A stretch of DNA of 47,433 nt, from NCBI GenBank assembly GCA_910580235.1, contig CAJTVU010000012.1, positions 1-47,433 on the forward strand, written 5' to 3'. This DNA comes from an uncultured Dorea sp. GTDB lineage: Bacteria; Bacillota; Clostridia; Lachnospirales; Lachnospiraceae. This document shows positions 41,287 through 47,433 of the stretch, in pieces; the stretch's first letter is position 1; every line of letters begins with the position of its first letter. The notes under the pieces are model-generated. The model saw nothing but the letters and a program-made list of their open reading frames with translations, was not told where the DNA came from and ran no database searches. Position numbers and translations under genes: made by a program.

Positions 41287-42897
41287 ATGAATAAGTATAC
41301 AGTGCTTTTGGTGGACGACGAAGAAGAAGTGATACAGGTTATGAGAAGGAAGATCAATTGGGAGGGGTTGGGATTCCTGGTGATCGGATATGCTGATAAT
41401 GGCGTGAAAGCCCTTGAGATGGTGGAAGAGTTCCAGCCCGATGTAGTCATGACGGACATTAAGATGCCTTACATGGACGGCATGGAGCTGGCCAAGACGA
41501 TAAAGAAAGAGTACCCGGCGACAAAAGTCCTGATCTTCACAGGATTTGACGAGTTTGAGTATGCGAAGGAAGCGATCCATCTGGAAATTGAGGAATATCT
41601 TTTAAAGCCGGTAAATTCTATAGAAGTAATGAATGTGTTTACGCAGCTTAAGATAAAGCTGGATCAGGAGATAAGCGAGAAGCGTAACGTGCAGGTGTTG
41701 CAAAAATATTATATGGAATCTCTGCCTCTTCTGCAGGTTAATTTTTATTCAATGCTCATTGAGGGAAAGGTGCATGAAGAAGAGATCTCGAAATACCTTT
41801 CTGACTATCAGATCTCTCTTGAAGGCCCCTTTTTCTGCTGCCTTGTGGTGCATACTTCGTCCGGGCAGGCGACAAAAGATATGAATCCGGTGCTCCTCTC
41901 CACGTCTGTACAGAAGCAGGCAGGGGAACGGCTGGGAGAGAGATGGAAGGCGAAAAGCTTCTCATATCTTGGGAATACCGTCTTAATCGCACAACTGGGG
42001 AGAGAGAATGAGATTTCTGAGCTGACAGATGAATGTGACAGATTCTGTAAATATGCAGGGCGTATTATCGGCGCAGTGGTCACTGTGGGGGTAGGGCAGG
42101 TGTGCGAAGGGCTTCTTGAGCTGTCCAAATCCTATAGCAGTGCAAGGGAGGCGGTCTCCTACCGGGCGATATACGGGGCTTCCAGGGCGATTAATATTAA
42201 GGAGATCGCGCCCCGGCAGACGAATGAATCGGATTTTACTACAGATGTGGAACTGTCCAATTTATTTAAGATGATCCGCCTTGGCTCCAAGGAGGATATT
42301 ACCGAGGCGGTAGATAAATATATGGAGCATATATTCTTTACAGCAAAATCACTGCAGCATCACCATATTGCCGTTATGGAGCTGGTGAGCGCATTGTACA
42401 GGCTGTCGGCCAACAATGACGTGACGATGGAGGAATTTTCGGGAGATATGCGGAATTTATATGGGCAGCTTATGGATCTAGAGCCTGAGGCGCTTCAGAG
42501 ATGGCTTGTAGATATCAGCTTTTCTTTCCGGGAACAGCTAATCAGCGCAAGAAGCATCTCGACAAAATCATTCGTACTTAAAGCAAAGGAGTATGTATGC
42601 AACAATTATGCGGATGAAGAGCTGTCATTAGACGATATATGTGGAGTCCTGGGAGTGTCTAACTCTTATTTCTCCACGGTCTTCAAGAAGGAAACAGGGA
42701 AGACGTTCATTGGATGGCTGACGGATTATCGGATGGATCAGGCGTCCAGGCTTCTGATCGAGACCAATGAGAAAAGCTACATTATAGCAAAGAGCGTCGG
42801 TTATACAGATCCAAATTATTTCAGCTATGTATTTAAGAGGCGTTTTGGCGTCTCGCCTTCTAAATACAGGACGGAGCATACGGAAAGTGGAAAATAG
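41287..42897 (+). CDS. YesN-type response regulator with AraC DNA-binding domain
   Basis: A 536-residue regulator. The receiver domain (1-120) has Asp10/Asp11, phospho-acceptor Asp57 in TDIKMPYMDGMEL and Lys in YLLKPVN. A central region of about 300 residues has no clear motif. The C-terminal AraC-type domain (about 430-530) contains LDDICGVLGVSNSYFSTVFK and SVGYTDPNYFSYVFKRRFGV. It is likely to activate the mgl operon just upstream. GGGAG precedes ATG. The histidine-kinase gene overlaps its end. Confidence 0.92.
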   Translation: MNKYTVLLVDDEEEVIQVMRRKINWEGLGFLVIGYADNGVKALEMVEEFQPDVVMTDIKMPYMDGMELAKTIKKEYPATKVLIFTGFDEFEYAKEAIHLEIEEYLLKPVNSIEVMNVFTQLKIKLDQEISEKRNVQVLQKYYMESLPLLQVNFYSMLIEGKVHEEEISKYLSDYQISLEGPFFCCLVVHTSSGQATKDMNPVLLSTSVQKQAGERLGERWKAKSFSYLGNTVLIAQLGRENEISELTDECDRFCKYAGRIIGAVVTVGVGQVCEGLLELSKSYSSAREAVSYRAIYGASRAINIKEIAPRQTNESDFTTDVELSNLFKMIRLGSKEDITEAVDKYMEHIFFTAKSLQHHHIAVMELVSALYRLSANNDVTMEEFSGDMRNLYGQLMDLEPEALQRWLVDISFSFREQLISARSISTKSFVLKAKEYVCNNYADEELSLDDICGVLGVSNSYFSTVFKKETGKTFIGWLTDYRMDQASRLLIETNEKSYIIAKSVGYTDPNYFSYVFKRRFGVSPSKYRTEHTESGK

Positions 42898-44731
42898 GCA
42901 TTTTAGGCGTTTGAGGAGATTAAGGCTGCGCGGGATCCAGCCTACTATTATGATCGCGTTCTCTGTTATATCTATCTCGACTATGTTTATGGTAGGAGCC
43001 ATGCTGTATATCCGGTTCGCCACCCTGACAAGAGAGAAGACGATCGAGAGTACAGAGAGGATGATGGAGCAGGCCGGCGAGGACCTGGAAGATTATCTGG
43101 GGAGCATGCGCCGGATTTCAGATACAGCGTATTACAATATTATAAAAGAGAGAGATTTTGCTGTTCCAGGCGAGGATATACAAAGAGAGATGAATATCCT
43201 GTATGAAGCCAACCGGGACAGCTTACGGAGCATTGCCGTATACAATGACCGCGGAAGCCTTATAGCGGCAGAGCCGGTAGCGTCCCAGAAGGAAGGCTCA
43301 AATGTGACCGCCCAGGACTGGTATAAGCAGGCTGTAGGCGAGATGGAGAATATGCATTTCTCCACGCCCCATATACAGAACTTGTTCGATGACGCCACGT
43401 TCCGTTATTATTGGGTGATCTCTTTAAGCCGCACTGTGGAGCTTACGGAGAGCGGAAATCCACGGCTTGGGGTTCTGCTGGTAGATATGGATTACGCCTC
43501 CGTCTCCCGGATGATGCAGCAGATCAATACTGCTGGGAACGGACAGTATTATTACTTGTGCGACGGTGAGGGGGAGATTATCTATCATCCGAGGCAGGCG
43601 CAGATGAATGACGGAATTGGAAGTGAGAACAGCATAGAAACAGCGGGCTACGGAGAGGGCGTTTATGATGAGGATTTTGGCGGAGAGAGGCGGAAAGTGA
43701 TCGTCAATACGATCAGCTATACTGGCTGGAAGCTGGTGGGAGTGATCCCGTACTCTACATTTACGAGGGGAATGATCGATCTGCGCTATTTTATCGTCAT
43801 GCTGATGCTCCTGATGGCGATGATGCTGGTAATCGTGAACCGTGTTATTTCTGCCAGGATCTCCAGCCCTATTTTGAAGCTGAATGATTCTGTTATGGAA
43901 TATGAGGCGGGCAAGAAGCCGGATATCTATGTTGGCGGCTCGCCGGAGATCAGCCGCCTGGGGCTTTCCATACAGAGCTCTTATGAACAGATCGACATGC
44001 TTATGAGGAAGATTGTCCTGGAGCAGAATGAGCGGAGGAAAAGCGAGCTGGATGCGCTGCAGGGGCAGATTAATCCTCATTTCCTTTACAACGCGCTTGA
44101 ATCTATTATGTGGATGGTGGAAGGAGAGCGGAATGACGACGCTGCGTTCATGCTCTCGCAGCTGGCAAAGTTTTTCCGGATAAGCCTCTCGAAAGGGCAT
44201 ACGGTAATCAGTGTAGGAGATGAGCTGCAGCACGCCAAAAGCTATATGAGCATACAGAAAGTACGATATAAGGATGCATTCTCTGTTGTGTTTGACATCG
44301 AGGACTCTTTGTCCTCCTACAGCACTGTAAAGCTGGTCCTCCAGCCTATCCTTGAGAATGCCGTTAATTATGGGATCAGGGGTATGGATGACGACGGGGA
44401 GATAAAGGTGAAAGGCCGGCTAAAAGAAGGCAATGTTATCCTGTCTGTGGAAGACAATGGGCTGGGAATGTCAGAAGAGGAGGTGAGCCTTGTCCTGACA
44501 GACAGCAACAGGATCCGCAAACGCGGTTCGGGAGTAGGGCTTGTGAATGTGAACAACCGTATTCAGCTTGTTTTTGGGAGGGAGTATGGATTGATCGTAG
44601 AAAGTGAGCCGGATGTAGGGACTACAGTCTCTATCCGCATGCCGGCAGTGCCCTATACCGAGGAGAACAGAAAGACGCTTGAGAAGGGGCATGTATTTGG
44701 AAAAGAAGAGATAAGAGATGGGAAAGAGTAA
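42887..44731 (+). CDS. YesM-type sensor histidine kinase
   Basis: A 614-residue membrane kinase. A first transmembrane helix near 20-45 (FSVISISTMFMVGAMLYIRF), an extracellular dCache-like sensor region to about 290, a second helix (VMLMLLMAMMLVIVNRVI), a HAMP-like linker, and a His_kinase domain with GQINPHFLYNALESIMWM (His398) are followed by an HATPase domain with ILENAVNYGIRGM and GSGVGLVNVNNR. GTG 42887 lies within the end of the regulator gene and is chosen for its overlap and nearby GGAG; ORF sequence upstream is unlike kinase N-termini. It partners the regulator and probably the binding proteins downstream. Confidence 0.9.
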   Translation: MENRHFRRLRRLRLRGIQPTIMIAFSVISISTMFMVGAMLYIRFATLTREKTIESTERMMEQAGEDLEDYLGSMRRISDTAYYNIIKERDFAVPGEDIQREMNILYEANRDSLRSIAVYNDRGSLIAAEPVASQKEGSNVTAQDWYKQAVGEMENMHFSTPHIQNLFDDATFRYYWVISLSRTVELTESGNPRLGVLLVDMDYASVSRMMQQINTAGNGQYYYLCDGEGEIIYHPRQAQMNDGIGSENSIETAGYGEGVYDEDFGGERRKVIVNTISYTGWKLVGVIPYSTFTRGMIDLRYFIVMLMLLMAMMLVIVNRVISARISSPILKLNDSVMEYEAGKKPDIYVGGSPEISRLGLSIQSSYEQIDMLMRKIVLEQNERRKSELDALQGQINPHFLYNALESIMWMVEGERNDDAAFMLSQLAKFFRISLSKGHTVISVGDELQHAKSYMSIQKVRYKDAFSVVFDIEDSLSSYSTVKLVLQPILENAVNYGIRGMDDDGEIKVKGRLKEGNVILSVEDNGLGMSEEEVSLVLTDSNRIRKRGSGVGLVNVNNRIQLVFGREYGLIVESEPDVGTTVSIRMPAVPYTEENRKTLEKGHVFGKEEIRDGKE

Positions 44732-45701
44732 GAGAAATAAGAAGACATTTGTGCTGATAGAGGCAGTTCTTGCAAGCTTAGTAGGCGTAGTAGCGCTTCT
44801 GATGATCCTGGAGAGCAGGGACGATGAATTTAAGGTCTCGGTCATTATCCGTGATTCCGATGATAACAGGTGGTCTGCGTTCAAATATGGGCTTCGGATG
44901 GCTGCGGAAGACGAGGGTGCGGAGATCTTCGTCGTTGGCACGGATGAAGTACTGACTGCTGAGGAGGAAAAGAGCCTTCTGGAGGAGGAGATTAATAATG
45001 GAGCGGATGCGGTCATTATGCAGCCGGTTCCGGGCGAAGATCCTAAAGAGATCGTAGAGGAGTTTGGGAGCAGGCTTCCGATTATGTTTGTAGAGTATGC
45101 ACCAGACGGGGATGGGAAGACTTCTGGGGTTCCCGCCGTGGGTGCGGATGATTATGCTATGGGAGCCACTTTGGCAGAGGAGCTGTTGAGAGATTATGGA
45201 GGGAGCTTGGAGGGGAAGCGTCTCGGGATCCTCTCACAGACGACAGACTTGACGGCAGTATATGAGCGAGGTAGAGGGCTCGGAGATGCCCTGGAGGGCA
45301 AAGGAGCTAAAAATGTATGGATCGTCTCTGGATCTTTTATTGGAACAGACATAAACTTTCTGGCAAAGCAGCCGGAGGTGGATATTGTGATCGCTTTCGA
45401 CGATGACAGCCTGACGATGGCCGGAGAGTGTGCGGCGGCGAATAACTTACATGGGGCAGAGATATATGGGATCGGGAATTCTACAGAGGCGGTTTATTAC
45501 CTGGATACAGGCATCGTGGAATGCCTTTTGGTTCCTGATGAATTTAGTGTCGGATATCGGAGCATGATGGAGGTCGCAGGAAGGCTGAAACGTAGCTATT
45601 GGGAAATCATGGATGAGAGAGTCCCGCATACAGTCGTCCGAAGAGAGACACTATTTTCAGAAGAAAATGAAGGCCTGTTTTTTGCGATAAGCCAGAAATA
45701 G
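44718..45701 (+). CDS. Membrane-anchored sugar-binding protein, sensor-associated
   Basis: A 327-residue type I periplasmic-binding protein held by an uncleaved N-terminal helix (VLIEAVLASLVGVVALLMIL) with no lipobox Cys. The fold begins at FKVSVIIRDSDDNRWSAFKY, followed by NGADAVIMQPVPGED and VGADDYAMGATLAEELLRDY. It overlaps the kinase gene by 14 bases and no permease or ATPase follows, so a sensing role is more likely than transport. Its ligand is not evident. Confidence 0.85.
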   Translation: MGKSKRNKKTFVLIEAVLASLVGVVALLMILESRDDEFKVSVIIRDSDDNRWSAFKYGLRMAAEDEGAEIFVVGTDEVLTAEEEKSLLEEEINNGADAVIMQPVPGEDPKEIVEEFGSRLPIMFVEYAPDGDGKTSGVPAVGADDYAMGATLAEELLRDYGGSLEGKRLGILSQTTDLTAVYERGRGLGDALEGKGAKNVWIVSGSFIGTDINFLAKQPEVDIVIAFDDDSLTMAGECAAANNLHGAEIYGIGNSTEAVYYLDTGIVECLLVPDEFSVGYRSMMEVAGRLKRSYWEIMDERVPHTVVRRETLFSEENEGLFFAISQK

Positions 45702-45715
45702 GCAGGAGGTATAGT

Positions 45716-46747
45716 ATGAGGAAGAGGATAGTGCAGGCGATTGGAATGGTTTTTTGTATGTGCATTCTTCTGTGCGCCTGTCAGAGCCAGGAGCGGACGG
45801 CTTCAGACAAGATCTATATCGGGGTGACATACTATGACCAGAGCGATACATTCCTTAATGAGCTGCTGGACTGCTTTAAAAAATATTTTGCAGAGTCTGA
45901 AAATGAGGAAATGAAAGTTACAGTTACAGTCCGGGATGCGGCTGGTTCGCAGCGGACGCAGAATGAACAGGTGAAAGAGCTTATTGATGCAGGCTGCAAT
46001 GTACTCTGCGTTAATCTGGTAGACCGGACGGCGCCTTCGGAGATCATTGATCTTGCAAGAGGAGAGGATGTACCAGTTATTTTCTTTAACAGGGAGCCGG
46101 TCGCGGAGGACTTAATGCAGTGGGACAAGTGCTATTACGTGGGAGCCAAAGCAGAGGAGTCCGGCGTGATGCAGGGAGAGCTGGCAGCTGACGCTATATT
46201 GGGAAATGAACAGGCTGACCGCAACGGGGATGGCAAGATACAGTATGTTGTATTGGAGGGTGAGCCGGGGCATCAGGACGCTATTATCCGTACAGAAAAT
46301 GCGGTCGCCACGTTGGAAAGCAAGGGGATTACGCTTGAGAAGCTCAGCTATGGCATTGCCAATTGGAACCGGGCGCAGGCACAGAACCGAATGACGCAGA
46401 TGCTGGGAGAACATAAAGATCAGATCGAGCTTGTTTTGGCCAACAATGATGATATGGTGCTGGGAGCGATAGATGCTTACGATGCGCTAAAATATATGGA
46501 TTCTGAGCGTCCTCTTCTTTTTGGCATTGACGGGACAGATATGGGATTGAAAGCGATGGAAGATCTGAAGCTGTCAGGCACAGTATATAATGATAAGGAG
46601 GGGCAGGCAGCAGCGATGGCAGAGTTGGCAGTTGCTATCGTCTCGGAGAGCGGTATGGAGGAGATTGAGTTTGAGAACGATAAATATATTTATCTGCCAT
46701 ATTCCAAAGTATCTTTAGAGAATATCGACGATTTCCAGGGAAGATAG
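45716..46747 (+). CDS. MglB-like galactose-binding lipoprotein, sensor-associated
   Basis: A 343-residue lipoprotein (lipobox LCAC) in the normal MglB domain order: YIGVTYYDQSDTFLNELLDC first, then INLVDRTAPSE-like strand (VNLVDRTAPSEII), VIFFNREPVAED, Ca-loop DRNGDGKIQY, EGEPGHQDAIIRT, ANNDDMVLGA and FGIDGTDMG. Most known MglB sugar-contact positions are kept, so a galactose- or glucose-like ligand is probable. With the 44718 product it probably presents ligand to the kinase. Its normal order contrasts with the permuted transporter protein at 36495. Confidence 0.88.
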   Translation: MRKRIVQAIGMVFCMCILLCACQSQERTASDKIYIGVTYYDQSDTFLNELLDCFKKYFAESENEEMKVTVTVRDAAGSQRTQNEQVKELIDAGCNVLCVNLVDRTAPSEIIDLARGEDVPVIFFNREPVAEDLMQWDKCYYVGAKAEESGVMQGELAADAILGNEQADRNGDGKIQYVVLEGEPGHQDAIIRTENAVATLESKGITLEKLSYGIANWNRAQAQNRMTQMLGEHKDQIELVLANNDDMVLGAIDAYDALKYMDSERPLLFGIDGTDMGLKAMEDLKLSGTVYNDKEGQAAAMAELAVAIVSESGMEEIEFENDKYIYLPYSKVSLENIDDFQGR

Positions 46748-46780
46748 ATAAAAAATAAATTAAAAAAACGTCAAAAGGGC

Positions 46781-46809
46781 TTGAAAAAAGGTACTCTATA
46801 TGGTAATAT
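46781..46809 (+). promoter_or_regulatory. Sigma-A promoter of the tRNA cluster
   Basis: TTGAAA at 46781-46786 and TAATAT at 46804-46809 are separated by 17 bp, about 37 bp before tRNA-Glu. An imperfect hairpin (CCGGTCACTTT with AAAGTGATCGG) follows in the leader. Confidence 0.65.
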
Positions 46810-46845
46810 AGATTCCGGTCACTTTAAAAGTGATCGGACATATAC

Positions 46846-46917
46846 GGCTCCATGGTCAAGCGGTTAAGACATCGCCCTTTCACGGCGGTAACACGGGTTC
46901 GATTCCCGTTGGAGTCA
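46846..46917 (+). tRNA. tRNA-Glu (TTC)
   Basis: Acceptor GGCTCCA pairs with TGGAGTC, anticodon stem CGCC/GGCG holds loop with TTC, and the T-arm has GGGTTCGATTCCC. Discriminator A46917; no encoded CCA. Confidence 0.95.
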
Positions 46918-47106
46918 TTTAGTAAGGAAGTTCGATTCACTAGGCTCGGAAATACCTCGCCAAGTTCCTTCGAACAACCTTCGTACTAAATTCGCGCAGG
47001 CGCTCATTAAGTACTCTAGGTTTGCCGATGTGGCGCAATTTAATGAGATTGGCTAAGCCAATCGAAGGCAGAGCGGTGATTACAAATCAGCTGCTTTGCA
47101 GAGTTT
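46918..47106. other. Structured spacer between tRNA-Glu and tRNA-Thr
   Basis: No gene. It holds inverted repeats (AAGGAAGTT with AAGTTCCTT; GATTGGC/GCCAATC around TAA), a near-copy of the first 18 bases of tRNA-Thr at 47024-47041, and an inverted copy of the tRNA-Thr D-arm/anticodon region at 47078-47099. Confidence 0.7.
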
Positions 47107-47179
47107 GCCGATGTGGCTCAATTGGCAGAGCAGCTGATTTGTAATCAGCAGGTTATCGGTTCGAGTCCGATCATCGGCT
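47107..47179 (+). tRNA. tRNA-Thr (TGT)
   Basis: Acceptor GCCGATG pairs with CATCGGC, anticodon stem CTGAT/ATCAG holds TGT, and the T-arm has CGGTTCGAGTCCG. Discriminator T47179. Bases 47125-47146 are complementary to the upstream spacer. Confidence 0.95.
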
Positions 47180-47206
47180 TAGTCCTATAAGGGACTTAAT
47201 GATTTT

Positions 47207-47280
47207 GGACCTTTAGCTCAGTTGGTTAGAGCAATCGGCTCATAACCGATCGGTCCTGGGTTCGAGTCCCCGAAGGTCCA
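47207..47280 (+). tRNA. tRNA-Met (CAT)
   Basis: Acceptor GGACCTT pairs with AAGGTCC; anticodon stem TCGG/CCGA holds loop CTCATAA (CAT). The closed acceptor pair 1-72 points to an elongator tRNA. Discriminator A47280. Confidence 0.92.
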
Positions 47281-47379
47281 TTTATTCTCGCCTGGTAAGC
47301 TCGAGGGAGACCTCGCTAACGGCGGCGAGATGTATCGCACGTAAGCGTCTAAAAGACAGACGCTAAGTGCTCATAACGA
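47281..47379. other. Structured spacer between tRNA-Met and tRNA-Asp
   Basis: No gene. CTCGCC and GGCGAG enclose about 30 bases, and AGCGTCT pairs with AGACGCT around a 7-nt loop. Probably processing signals or remnants. Confidence 0.5.
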
Positions 47380-47433
47380 GGCCCAGTGGCTCAGTTGGTT
47401 AGAGCGCCGCCCTGTCACGGCGGAGGTCGAGAG
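47380..47433 (+). tRNA. tRNA-Asp (GTC), truncated by the window end
   Basis: GGCCCAG acceptor 5' strand, D-arm GCTCAGTTGGTTAGAGC, and anticodon stem CCGCC/GGCGG with GTC are present. The T-arm and 3' end lie beyond the window. Confidence 0.9.

Overview
The window looks like a chromosomal segment of an anaerobic gut Firmicute, most likely a Lachnospiraceae/Clostridia member. The reasons are moderate G+C with strong AGGAGG ribosome sites, a B12-independent glycyl-radical diol dehydratase inside a bacterial microcompartment (BMC), YesMN-type two-component proteins, LacI/DeoR sugar regulators, and tRNA genes without an encoded CCA. I cannot name the species from sequence alone.

Layout. (1) 1-5450: a tRNA-Asn gene, a short AT-rich island with an unrecognised AAA-type ATPase, a cyclopropane-fatty-acid synthase, an orphan ParA/MinD-type ATPase and a PHP-domain phosphatase. 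(2) 5600-18954: a glycyl-radical BMC operon of the fucose/rhamnose (GRM5-like) kind. It encodes diol dehydratase and its activase, shell proteins (PduU-, PduA/J-, PduT- and EutN-like), an EutP-like GTPase, class II aldolase, a PduO-C/HbpS-like protein, CoA-acylating aldehyde dehydrogenase, zinc alcohol dehydrogenase, PduL, PduS-like flavo/Fe-S protein and a DeoR regulator. (3) 19065-24561: a sugar/polyol cluster under a LacI-type operator, with a class II bisphosphate-type aldolase, LacI regulator, FGGY kinase and a fused zinc dehydrogenase/aldo-keto reductase. (4) 24539-25773: a YczE-like membrane protein and a lipoprotein, separated by perfect palindromes. (5) 25960-36306: a LacI regulator, an RbsABC-like ABC transporter, an unknown small protein, an FGGY (rhamnulokinase-like) kinase, L-fucose isomerase and FucU mutarotase. 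(6) 36350-41115: an mgl-type galactoside ABC transporter with two oddities, a circularly permuted binding protein and a permease carrying a long cytoplasmic helical extension. (7) 41216-46747: a YesN/YesM two-component system with two extracytoplasmic sugar-binding proteins. (8) 46780-47433: a tRNA cluster (Glu, Thr, Met, partial Asp) with highly structured spacers.

How it works together. The transporter in region 5 probably brings in L-fucose (or a related deoxysugar). FucU, FucI and the kinase would produce L-fuculose-1-phosphate. The BMC-targeted class II aldolase would cleave it to DHAP and lactaldehyde. Lactaldehyde is reduced to 1,2-propanediol, dehydrated by the glycyl-radical enzyme to propionaldehyde, then dismutated to propanol (zinc ADH) and propionyl-CoA/propionyl-phosphate (AldDH, PduL). 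Region 3 could carry out an oxidoreductive aldose-alditol-ketose conversion followed by phosphorylation. Region 7 probably senses galactose-like sugars for region 6.

The most unusual items are the circularly permuted MglB-like protein, the fused dehydrogenase/aldo-keto reductase, the extended MglC, a shell protein with two credible starts, and palindromes with conserved outer arms but different self-complementary cores.
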